Position numbers and translations under genes: made by a program
Notes under the pieces: generated by a model
The model's input: the letters and a program-made list of their open reading frames with translations, nothing else
Databases searched by the model: none
Told to the model about the DNA's origin: nothing
In this document: positions 1-5,997 of the stretch, piece after piece
How positions within the stretch are numbered: position 1 is the stretch's first letter
Layout: every line of letters starts with the position of its first letter
Assembly (NCBI GenBank): GCA_019308625.1
Contig: JAFDHU010000105.1
Location: 1-8,871, forward strand
Direction: 5' to 3'
Length of the DNA stretch: 8,871 bases
Source of the DNA: Deltaproteobacteria bacterium
GTDB taxonomy: Bacteria > Desulfobacterota > Desulfobaccia > Desulfobaccales > 0-14-0-80-60-11

Positions 1-40
1 GAAGGTGAAAGCAGGGAGCTGGGTCCCGAGGGAATCAAGC

Positions 41-580
41 TCAGAGATTCAGCAGGTGCCTGATGGCCCGCCACAACTCCTGGAAAAAGGTTACCGCTTC
101 CGGGTCTTTTCTTTTGATGCTCCAGAGGAATTCGGCCCAGCCGGTCTGGGCCAGGCCGTAGTAACCCACCACTACTTGGCCCACCGCTACGTAGCCGCAG
201 GCGAACTGCCCCACCCCCACCAGCAGGCCTCCGGCGAACTGGGCCAGCGCGGTGAGGCCGAAAATAAACTGGCCGAAGCCGAACAGCAGGCCGACGCCGA
301 ATTGGGCAATGGTCACGGCTCCCACGGCAAACTGGCCGATGGCGATGACCCCTTTGGCCACGCGCAGGCGGCCCTGCTCGTTCCAACCCACTGCCACGTG
401 CACCAGGGGATAGCCCTTGAAGGTGCGGGCTGATTTCCATTCAAAGCCCCAGGGCCTCTTCAGGCCCAGGAACCTCCACCACGTTTTTTGCTGCCCCGGC
501 GCAGGCGCCCCGCAGTGAGGACAGGCTAAGGCCTCGGTGCTTACCTCCCGGCCGCATTCCCGGCAGCTAATCAGAGCCAT
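41..580 (-). CDS. Zinc-ribbon protein with QFxxG hydrophobic repeats, function unknown
   Basis: 179 residues from ATG at 580, chosen over the in-frame TTG at 595 because GGAG lies 6 nt before it. The N-terminus is a zinc ribbon with C6-x2-C9 and C20-x2-C23. A linker rich in Trp, Lys and Arg follows (about 31-56), then a PLVHVAVG strand (58-65). Residues about 77-148 form a glycine-rich hydrophobic repeat: Gln at 83, 93, 104, 114, 125, 135 and 145, usually in the form [AG]-Q-F-x-x-G. The spacing is 10, 11, 10, 11, 10, 10. The tail (about 150-179) is amphipathic and basic. The layout resembles uncharacterised bacterial proteins with a zinc ribbon followed by AIG-type repeats. The repeat could be a beta-solenoid or membrane-inserted hairpins, and the sequence alone does not decide. 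It lies 45 nt downstream of the 626-835 gene on the same strand, so the two are probably cotranscribed. No biochemical role can be assigned. Confidence 0.8.
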   Translation of the reverse strand: MALISCRECGREVSTEALACPHCGAPAPGQQKTWWRFLGLKRPWGFEWKSARTFKGYPLVHVAVGWNEQGRLRVAKGVIAIGQFAVGAVTIAQFGVGLLFGFGQFIFGLTALAQFAGGLLVGVGQFACGYVAVGQVVVGYYGLAQTGWAEFLWSIKRKDPEAVTFFQELWRAIRHLLNL

Positions 581-625
581 GTGGCACTCCGGCAAGGATT
601 ATCCGGCATGTCCCACGGGATGCGT

Positions 626-835
626 TTAATGAAAATCCAGTTCATCTTTTTCCCGGACAAAGGTGACCCGCTGTTTGAGCCCGCAGCAGACAAATTCCGC
701 CTCCTGGTGGGCGAAATAGGGTTCAGAGCCGCTGGCCCGGGGCTGAACCTCCAGCCAGCGGCCGCATTTCCGGCATCGGGCCAGGTAGCGGCCTCCCTGC
801 ACCATCCCCAAGTTCGTGTTAAAATCTGTACTCAT
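626..835 (-). CDS. Small CxxC/CC protein, probable zinc-binding hypothetical
   Basis: 69 residues, starting at ATG 835. No close Shine-Dalgarno match is visible; the sequence just upstream is CCGGTTGAAAT, so the start is less certain than those of its neighbours. C21-x2-C24 (CRKC) and a later pair C50-C51, with H43 between them, suggest a compact zinc-binding fold, though the spacing is not a textbook ribbon. There is no signal peptide or membrane segment, and the C-terminus is charged, so the protein is probably cytoplasmic. It is followed after 45 nt by the zinc-ribbon repeat gene on the same strand, giving a two-gene unit of cysteine-motif proteins. The family is not recognised and no function is proposed. 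It is kept as a gene because it is the longest open frame here with a coherent cysteine pattern and lies behind a plausible promoter. Confidence 0.6.
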   Translation of the reverse strand: MSTDFNTNLGMVQGGRYLARCRKCGRWLEVQPRASGSEPYFAHQEAEFVCCGLKQRVTFVREKDELDFH

Positions 836-856
836 ATTTCAACCGGAAGGGCATGC

Positions 857-897
857 CAAGGAAAGCGGAGGCTGCGCCGGCTTAGTCCGCTTCCTTG
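857..897. repeat. Imperfect inverted repeat (long hairpin) in the divergent intergenic region
   Basis: The left arm CAAGGAAAGCGGA (857-869) pairs with the right arm TCCGCTTCCTTG (886-897): 12 base pairs with a single bulged A and a 16-nt GC-rich loop. It lies between the predicted minus-strand promoter and the ATG at 835, so it would sit in that transcript's 5' leader about 21 nt before the start codon. The right arm also overlaps the candidate plus-strand -35 box. No U-tract follows on either strand, so it is not an ordinary intrinsic terminator. It could be a leader structure controlling translation or an operator for a dimeric regulator. Confidence 0.6.
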
Positions 898-922
898 ATT
901 CTCCCACACACGCAATTATGTT
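895..922 (+). promoter_or_regulatory. Weak candidate promoter for the MBL hydrolase operon
   Basis: TTGATT (895-900) and TATGTT (917-922) are separated by 16 nt, each matching sigma70 consensus at 4 of 6 positions. It overlaps the minus-strand -10 box, so the two directions would compete. The leader to the ATG at 1053 would be about 125 nt. No known riboswitch was recognised in 923-1052. A second TTGACC at 982 has no acceptable -10 partner. Confidence 0.25.
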
Positions 923-943
923 AAAAGAAAAATCACGGCACAA
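915..943 (-). promoter_or_regulatory. Candidate sigma70 promoter for the minus-strand cysteine-protein pair
   Basis: Read on the minus strand, TTGTGC (943-938) and CATAAT (920-915) are separated by exactly 17 nt. The -10 box matches consensus at 5 of 6 positions, the -35 box at 3 of 6. The spacer is T-rich. Transcription would start near 907, giving a leader of about 70 nt that contains the 857-897 hairpin. This is prediction from sequence only. Confidence 0.4.
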
Positions 944-1052
944 GTGGCTCATCGGGTAAAAGGCAGCATCACCTGGAAATCTTGACCTTAAGCAGGGAAT
1001 TGCCCCACGGGAGAAGTACCAAGACCTGGATAACGGAATCCGAAAGAGGGGA

Positions 1053-2129
1053 ATGAGCGGCAAGATCATCAGCCTGGTGTCGCTGGGGCTGGCCATCGTG
1101 GGGTTGGGGGCGGCCTGGGGGCCGGAGCCGCTGGCCAGCGGCAGCAACCCTGCCCCGTCCCATCATTCATCCAATGGTTTCCGCAACGTTTACCTGGAAC
1201 CAGATGGCTGGGTCTGGAATTTCTGGCGCTGGCGCTTCGGCTTGGCCCCCCGGGAAAAGCCAGCTCTGCTGGCAGAAGATGTGCCGGAATATCGGCCCCG
1301 GGCGGTGGCCCCGGATCTGAACCGAGTGCATCATCCGGACCCGCAGACCATTCAGGTTACCTGGATCGGACATTCCACTTTTCTTCTGCAGGTGGCCGGT
1401 CTGAACATTCTCACTGACCCTATTTTCAGCCAGCGGGCCTCGCCCCTGGGCCTTGTGGGACCCAAACGCCGGGTGCCGCCGGGATTGTCCCTGGAGGAGC
1501 TCCCCCCAGTTCACGCCACGGTAATCAGTCACAACCATTACGATCATCTGGACCGGCGCACCGTGGTGCGGCTGGGCCACTCCGTGCAGTTCTTTGTGCC
1601 CCTGGGGCTGGCGTCCTGGTTCCACCGGAACGGCTTGTTCCGGGTCCAGGAGCTGGACTGGTGGCAGACCGCCAGCTTCGGGGCCGTGCGTCTGCACTGC
1701 GTGCCGGCCCAGCATTTTTCCATGCGCACCCTCTTTGACCGCAACCGGACCCTGTGGTGCGGCTGGGTGCTGGAGACTCCGGCCGGCCGGATTTACTTTA
1801 CCGGCGACACCGGCTACTGCCCCCATTTCAAGGAAATCGGCAACCGCCTAGGACCCATGCGGCTCTCCCTCATCCATATCGGGGGCTACCAGCCCCGCTG
1901 GTTCATGCGGCCCATGCATGCCAACCCGGAGGAAGCCGTGCGCATTCACCAGGACGTGGGTTCCCGCCACTCCATCGGCATGCACTGGGGGACCTTCAAG
2001 CTGACGGAGGAGCCCCTGGGGGAGCCCCCTCTCTATTTGCAGGAGGCCCTGAAACAGGCTAAGATTCCGGAAACCCAGTTCGTGGTGCTGCAAATCGGCG
2101 AGACTCGGGTTTTTGCCGGTGAGCCCTGA
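1053..2129 (+). CDS. MBL-fold metal-dependent hydrolase, NAPE-PLD / UlaG-like (COG2220)
   Basis: 358 residues. ATG 1053 is the first usable start after an in-frame stop at 957, and AGAGGGGA precedes it closely. A hydrophobic N-terminus (about residues 4-22, no lipobox Cys) suggests a signal peptide or membrane anchor. The metallo-beta-lactamase metal set is complete: HNHYDHLD at 160-167 (HxHxDH), H221 in AQHFSMR, D252 in GDTGY, and H311 in GMHWGTF. The ISHNHYDHLD form and the overall length are those of the N-acylphosphatidylethanolamine phospholipase D branch, so a phosphodiesterase acting on lipids or similar esters is the best guess. Bacterial members are mostly uncharacterised, and UlaG-type lactonase relatives share the fold. 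The M50 protease gene follows after 33 nt and is probably in the same operon. Fold confidence is high; substrate confidence is low. Confidence 0.88.
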   Translation: MSGKIISLVSLGLAIVGLGAAWGPEPLASGSNPAPSHHSSNGFRNVYLEPDGWVWNFWRWRFGLAPREKPALLAEDVPEYRPRAVAPDLNRVHHPDPQTIQVTWIGHSTFLLQVAGLNILTDPIFSQRASPLGLVGPKRRVPPGLSLEELPPVHATVISHNHYDHLDRRTVVRLGHSVQFFVPLGLASWFHRNGLFRVQELDWWQTASFGAVRLHCVPAQHFSMRTLFDRNRTLWCGWVLETPAGRIYFTGDTGYCPHFKEIGNRLGPMRLSLIHIGGYQPRWFMRPMHANPEEAVRIHQDVGSRHSIGMHWGTFKLTEEPLGEPPLYLQEALKQAKIPETQFVVLQIGETRVFAGEP

Positions 2130-2162
2130 GTCGCCCATCTCTCATGCTAAGGAGTAAAGCCA

Positions 2163-3311
2163 ATGGCTGCCAAACTTCGCGCCAACCCTATCAGCAGGGG
2201 CATAACCCTGTTCAGGGTGGCAGGCATCAGAATCAGCCTGGACATTTCCTGGTTTGTGATTTTCGTCCTGGTGCTGCTGGCCCTGTCCGCCGGGTATTTT
2301 CCCCGCCACTTCCCCGGCCAGACCTCCCAAACCTATTGGATTGCCGGGTTCATCGCCACCTTGCTGTTTTTTGCCTCGGTTTTGATACATGAACTGGCCC
2401 ACTCCCTGGTGGCCATTCGCTCGGGCATAGAGATTCCAGAAATCACCCTGTTCATTTTCGGGGGCGTCTCCCGCTTGGCCCAGGAGCCCAAGGACCCGGA
2501 GACGGAGCTGAAGATTGCGGTGGTGGGGCCCTTGAGCAGCTTTGCCCTGGCCGCCTTTTTCTGGATTCTCCAGGCCTTTCTCCGGGGTCTGCAACCTTCC
2601 ATGATAGTGGCGGTGTTCGGCTATCTGGCCTGGATCAATCTGGCCCTGGGGATTTTCAACCTTATTCCCGGCTTTCCCCTGGACGGCGGCCGCATCTTCC
2701 GGGCCATCTGGTGGCGCCGGACCGGGTCGCTGACCCGGGCCACCAAGATCGCCGCCGACATGGGCAAAGGCTTCGCCTTGGCCCTGATGTTTCTGGGCGG
2801 CCTGCAGATTTTCACCGGCGCCCTCATCAGCGGCCTGTGGCTGGTGTTCATCGGCATGTTCCTTAGGGGCATGTCCATCCAGGGTTATGAAGAGGTGGTG
2901 GTCCGCAAGGCCCTGGAAGGGGTGCGGGTGGAGGAAGTGATGGTCCGGGAGGTGATCAGCGTGCCCCCGGATATCACCGTGGCCGATCTGGTGCACGACT
3001 ACTTCCTGCAATATGCCTACCGGGGCTTTCCGGTGAAGGAAAACGGCCGGGTTCTGGGGGTGGTGTCCCTGACCGCGGTGAAAAGCATCCCCCGAGATCG
3101 ACAGCCGTACACCCTGGTGCGGGACATCTTGACCCCCCTGAAAGACACCATGCTCATTGAGCAAGAGGCCTCTCTGGCCGATGCTTTGGTGAAAATGTCC
3201 CGGGAAGGTGAGGAACGCCTCCTGGTGATGAGCAACGGGCAACTTTTGGGCATGGTCACCAAGACCGGGCTGCTGCGCTTCATCCAGATCAGACAGGTCC
3301 TGGAACCCTGA
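2163..3311 (+). CDS. Site-2 protease family (M50) zinc metalloprotease with tandem CBS domains
   Basis: 382 residues from ATG 2163, with TAAGGAG ending 8 nt upstream. An intramembrane zinc protease: HELAH at 76-80 supplies two His ligands and the catalytic Glu, and N166-x2-P-x2-PLDGG with D174 supplies the third ligand. FGG at 99-101 and about six hydrophobic segments (roughly 27-46, 60-82, 117-139, 147-168, 202-220, 222-236) complete the transmembrane core. Two CBS domains follow (about 256-310 and 317-375) on the C-terminal side. In this subgroup they probably sense an adenine nucleotide and gate the protease. The gene has the full length of the M50-CBS class and lacks the PDZ domain of RseP. 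The substrate is unknown; no anti-sigma factor is encoded in the window. It lies 33 nt after the MBL hydrolase gene, likely cotranscribed. Confidence 0.93.
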   Translation: MAAKLRANPISRGITLFRVAGIRISLDISWFVIFVLVLLALSAGYFPRHFPGQTSQTYWIAGFIATLLFFASVLIHELAHSLVAIRSGIEIPEITLFIFGGVSRLAQEPKDPETELKIAVVGPLSSFALAAFFWILQAFLRGLQPSMIVAVFGYLAWINLALGIFNLIPGFPLDGGRIFRAIWWRRTGSLTRATKIAADMGKGFALALMFLGGLQIFTGALISGLWLVFIGMFLRGMSIQGYEEVVVRKALEGVRVEEVMVREVISVPPDITVADLVHDYFLQYAYRGFPVKENGRVLGVVSLTAVKSIPRDRQPYTLVRDILTPLKDTMLIEQEASLADALVKMSREGEERLLVMSNGQLLGMVTKTGLLRFIQIRQVLEP

Positions 3312-3381
3312 AGCCCCCGGCGGCCAAGGAAGATAACCCTTAGGGAGTCACCGATTTCTCCAAGGAGCGTTCTTCTTCCTG

Positions 3382-3615
3382 ATGGTCCTGGGACTGGTCC
3401 AGGGGGCGGTTTTCCTGATCACCCTGTTTCAATATGTTTATTTGTTTATCAACCAGCGTCCCAGTGAGCCGGCCCGGAACTTCGGGAACCAGGCCGCAGC
3501 CTACGGCTACCGGGTGATACGCTACCTGACCCTGAACGACAATGCCCGGCCCTTTCCCTTCCGGGAATTTCCCCAGGAGCTGGAGTTGCCCGGGGAAGAA
3601 GTCACCTTCGATTGA
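3382..3615 (+). CDS. DUF4389-like small membrane protein, 5' end uncertain
   Basis: 77 residues as read from ATG 3382. It has one hydrophobic segment (about 1-24) and then the typical DUF4389 pattern: a short loop with RPSEPARNFGNQ, a helix, and an R-Y-L-T-L-N-D-N-x-R-P-F-P-F motif at about 47-60, ending in an acidic tail. As I recall the family, members carry another 15-25 residues before this point. The frame stays open upstream to a TAA at 3334 and reads RFLQGAFFFL, which looks like the missing part of the membrane helix, yet contains no ATG, GTG or TTG. AAGGAG at 3362-3367 lies a long 14 nt before ATG 3382. AAGGAAGA at 3326-3333 lies 6 nt before an in-frame TTA (3340). The true start is therefore unclear, and a lost start codon or sequence error is possible. 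Function unknown. It follows the M50 gene on the same strand. Confidence 0.65.
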   Translation: MVLGLVQGAVFLITLFQYVYLFINQRPSEPARNFGNQAAAYGYRVIRYLTLNDNARPFPFREFPQELELPGEEVTFD

Positions 3616-3709
3616 GACTACCCTTATTGAGGGGAGATTTTGTAAGTAGGGGACTTCCGATTTCCCGGCTCTCTCCTCCACGAGCTGTGCTGCACTAGTC
3701 ACGGGTAAC

Positions 3710-3770
3710 AATTATTTGCCGGGTCAGGGAGGGGTCTGCCCCCGAGGGCCCCGGCCGGAAGAAATTATTT
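3710..3770. repeat. Direct repeat AATTATTT upstream of the cytochrome operon
   Basis: AATTATTT occurs at 3710-3717 and again at 3763-3770, 53 bp apart, about five helical turns. Each copy is followed by CC and a G-rich stretch ending in GGGGTC or GGGGGTC. The copies lie about 100 and 45 bp before the predicted -10 box, on the same DNA face, which suits paired binding sites for a regulator. No known operator consensus was recognised. Confidence 0.4.
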
Positions 3771-3781
3771 CCAGGGGGGTC

Positions 3782-3819
3782 AATTTTTAAATTGTAAAAT
3801 CTCCACTGATCAATATAAT
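3782..3819 (+). promoter_or_regulatory. Sigma70-type promoter for the cytochrome operon with an AT-rich inverted repeat
   Basis: TTGTAA (3792-3797) and a perfect TATAAT (3814-3819) are separated by 16 nt. Transcription would start near 3826, leaving a leader of about 55 nt before ATG 3881. The inverted repeat AATTT-TT-AAATT (3782-3793) abuts and slightly overlaps the -35 box, where an UP element or an operator would sit. This AT-rich block stands out sharply from GC-rich flanks. It is the best promoter in the window. Confidence 0.6.
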
Positions 3820-3880
3820 TTAACCATTTTGGCCGGGGTAACTAGCGGGGCAACCTTCCACCTGAACCGGGGAGCCGGTC

Positions 3881-4408
3881 ATGCGAAGAGTTCTCAAGCC
3901 CCTCATCTACATCGTTGTGGGAGTGGTCCTCGGCTTCCCCCTTTTCAGCCTCACCTACTACACCATGGTGCGCACCTCCACCCCGGGGTTCTGCGCCTCC
4001 TGCCATGAAATTGAATTCGCTTACAACACCTGGCGCACCTCCACTCATGTCAACAACAGCCAGGGTTTTGTGGCCGACTGCATGGACTGTCACCTGCCGG
4101 CCCCTCAGGACACCATGAACTTTTTTTATGCCAAGACTCTCCATGGGGCCAAGGACGTAGTCAAACACCTCTTCCTCACTGAATACGACCATGAAAGAAA
4201 CCGCCAGGTGGCCTATGCTACCATCAAGAACGCTCAGTGTCTGAAGTGCCACCGCAACCTGATTTACCTGCCATATCAGCGGGGGGCGATGCTGGCTCAC
4301 CGGACGGTGCTCTATCCCCGGCCAGGGTATGAAAAGAGCTGTTTTGACTGCCACCGCAACCTGGTGCATAACGCCAAGGCCTATTATGACTACAAAGTAT
4401 GCCAGTAG
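3881..4408 (+). CDS. NapC/NirT/NrfH-family tetraheme c-type cytochrome, quinol dehydrogenase
   Basis: 175 residues from ATG 3881, with GGGGAG ending 6 nt upstream. One uncleaved N-terminal membrane anchor (about 7-29) is followed by a periplasmic domain with four CxxCH haem sites: 38-42, 67-71, 120-124 and 154-158. Length and layout are those of NrfH. The family takes electrons from membrane menaquinol and passes them to a periplasmic multihaem reductase. The segment AKTLHGAKDV carries K85 and D92, seven apart as in the quinol-site Lys/Asp pair I recall from Desulfovibrio NrfH. Unlike NrfH as I recall it (CxxCHxM), residue 44 after the first haem motif is Ile, so haem 1 must have another ligand or be five-coordinate. 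The octaheme gene follows after 56 nt, so that protein, not NrfA, is the expected partner. Confidence 0.9.
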   Translation: MRRVLKPLIYIVVGVVLGFPLFSLTYYTMVRTSTPGFCASCHEIEFAYNTWRTSTHVNNSQGFVADCMDCHLPAPQDTMNFFYAKTLHGAKDVVKHLFLTEYDHERNRQVAYATIKNAQCLKCHRNLIYLPYQRGAMLAHRTVLYPRPGYEKSCFDCHRNLVHNAKAYYDYKVCQ

Positions 4409-4464
4409 GAGCGTGGGTTCGCTAGGTCCAGGTGGTGAACCCGACGGGCAAGGAGGGCGAGCTG

Positions 4465-5880
4465 ATGAAGCGGCGCATGACATTCTGGTTATCAGTGGCA
4501 GGCATCCTGGCATTGGTGTCGGTGCCGGGAGGGACGGCCCGGGGACAGAAGGCCCCTAAAGTCGTCAATCTCCCCAAGGCCAAGGAGTTCCGCCTTGAGC
4601 GCAGCATGCCCGAGAGCGCGGTGGCCTGCCTGGAATGCCACAAGCAGGAAAACCCGGGTCTGTTCGCTGACTGGGCCCGGAGCCGCCACGCCAGCGCCAA
4701 CATCACCTGCCTGGACTGCCATCAGGCCGAAGCCACCGACCCGGATGTGAGCCAGGAGCACTTCAAGCAGTATCAGCGCTCCGACAATCCCTGGGGCCAA
4801 GCCAAATACCGGGTGCCGGTGGCCGCAGTAGTAACCCCCAAGGACTGTTCCCGCTGCCATCCGGATGAAGTGACCCAGTACAACCGGAGCAAGCACGCCA
4901 ACACCCTGGAAATCATCTGGAAGCTGGACCCCTGGCTCAACGAGGGGATGAACAGCGCCATCGAGCGGGCCTCCGGCTGCTTCTACTGCCACGGCACCAT
5001 ACTCAAAGTCAAGGACGGCAAGCTTGACCCTCTGACTTGGCCCAACGTGGGCGTGGGCCGCCTCAACCTGGACGGCAGCAAGGGCGGCTGCACCAGTTGC
5101 CATACCCGCCATCGCTTCGCGGTGATGGACGCCCGCAAGCCGGAAGCCTGCGGCCAGTGCCACCTGGGACCGGATCACCCTCAGATTGAAATCTACCAGG
5201 AGTCCAAACACGGCGACATCTATGAGGCCTTCGGCCACGAATACCTCTGGGATGCGGCGCCGGGTACCTGGACGCCGGGGGTGGACTACCGCGGCCCCAC
5301 CTGCGCCTCCTGCCATATGTCCGGAGCGGGCCAGGTTCTCACCACCCATGACGTCACCGAACGCCTCTCCTGGGAGTCCCAGGCACCTCTGAGCATCCGG
5401 CCCTCGGAGTTCAAACCCTTCCCGGCCCAGACCGACTGGAAGGTGGAGCGAAAGAAAATGCAGGCCATCTGCATGCAGTGCCACAGCAAAGGGTGGGTGG
5501 AGGACCATTACACCAAGATGGACCTGGTAATGAAGGAATACAACGACACCTACTTCAAGCCGGCCAAGAAGAAGCTGGACAAGCTCTACGCCAAAAAGCT
5601 GCTGGATAAGTCCAAGTTCTTTGACGAGCGTCTGGAAGTGGAATTCTATGAGCTGTGGCACCATGAAGGCCGCCGGGCCCGCATGGGCGCCCAGATGATG
5701 GCCCCGGACTACACCTGGTGGCACGGCTTCTATGAGCTCAAGAACCGGTTTGTGAGATTCGTGGAGGAAGCCAACGACCTCATCAAGCACAACCGGAAGG
5801 CCTACCGGGCGGTGGAGTATCCCGCGGCCACCGGCACCACCACAAAGCCGCCGGAGGTCTTCGGGAAGGCCAACAAATAG
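4465..5880 (+). CDS. Octaheme hydroxylamine oxidoreductase-like cytochrome c (HAO family)
   Basis: 471 residues from ATG 4465, chosen over the upstream GTG at 4432 because AAGGAGGG (4450-4457) lies 7 nt before it and a signal peptide then begins directly (MKRR, hydrophobic 6-21, probable cut near 27). Eight CxxCH haem sites: 55-59, 82-86, 128-132, 172-176, 209-213, 229-233, 280-284 and 336-340. The pattern CTSCHTRHRF and CGQCHLGPDHPQ is characteristic of HAO relatives. D237 and H238 in GPDHP should be the distal catalytic Asp-His pair, and the fourth haem the catalytic one. A C-terminal helical region with HHEGRRARMGAQ and APDYTWWHGFYE (about 399-426) is also typical. Paired with a quinol dehydrogenase, it probably acts as a reductase of nitrite or hydroxylamine rather than as the ammonia-oxidiser enzyme. 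Whether Y416 forms a P460-type cross-link is undecided. Confidence 0.9.
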   Translation: MKRRMTFWLSVAGILALVSVPGGTARGQKAPKVVNLPKAKEFRLERSMPESAVACLECHKQENPGLFADWARSRHASANITCLDCHQAEATDPDVSQEHFKQYQRSDNPWGQAKYRVPVAAVVTPKDCSRCHPDEVTQYNRSKHANTLEIIWKLDPWLNEGMNSAIERASGCFYCHGTILKVKDGKLDPLTWPNVGVGRLNLDGSKGGCTSCHTRHRFAVMDARKPEACGQCHLGPDHPQIEIYQESKHGDIYEAFGHEYLWDAAPGTWTPGVDYRGPTCASCHMSGAGQVLTTHDVTERLSWESQAPLSIRPSEFKPFPAQTDWKVERKKMQAICMQCHSKGWVEDHYTKMDLVMKEYNDTYFKPAKKKLDKLYAKKLLDKSKFFDERLEVEFYELWHHEGRRARMGAQMMAPDYTWWHGFYELKNRFVRFVEEANDLIKHNRKAYRAVEYPAATGTTTKPPEVFGKANK

Positions 5881-5923
5881 GGCCTAAGAAAAAGACCTTA
5901 ACCCGAGGAAATTTGGCCAGTCT

Positions 5924-5951
5924 AAAGGGCAGGCTGCAAAGCCTGCCCTTT
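5924..5951 (+). terminator. Hairpin terminator after the cytochrome operon
   Basis: AAAGGGCAGGCT (5924-5935) pairs perfectly over 12 bp with AGCCTGCCCTTT (5940-5951) around a GCAA loop, a stable GNRA tetraloop. It begins 43 nt after the octaheme stop codon. Only three T residues end the stem and no further U-tract follows, so termination may be partial or may serve as a 3' end stabiliser. It lies 46 nt before the lipoprotein start. Confidence 0.7.
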
Positions 5952-5997
5952 GGCTTGGCGAGGTGGGAAGGCGGCAAGGCAAGTTAGGAGGCTAGGG

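Noticed and set aside
5..433. 142-residue plus-strand frame at the left edge
   Set aside because: Antisense to the zinc-ribbon repeat protein. Its apparent QAxAELG periodicity is only the mirror of the QFxxG repeat.
839..1147. 102-residue minus-strand frame crossing the divergent intergenic region
   Set aside because: It overlaps the start of the MBL gene and the predicted promoters, and shows no conserved pattern.
2142..3242. 366-residue open frame on the minus strand
   Set aside because: Antisense to the M50-CBS protease; His, Gln and Gly rich with no domain signal.
3731..3756. Possible terminator hairpin (GGGG-TCTG-CCCC and GGGCCCC) after the DUF4389 gene
   Set aside because: The stems are only 4 to 6 bp, mutually exclusive, and not followed by a U-tract. 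It is more likely ordinary GC-rich sequence.
4492..5790. 432-residue open frame on the minus strand
   Set aside because: Antisense to the octaheme cytochrome. Its composition is the mirror of CxxCH-rich coding sequence, and no motif or ribosome binding site supports it.
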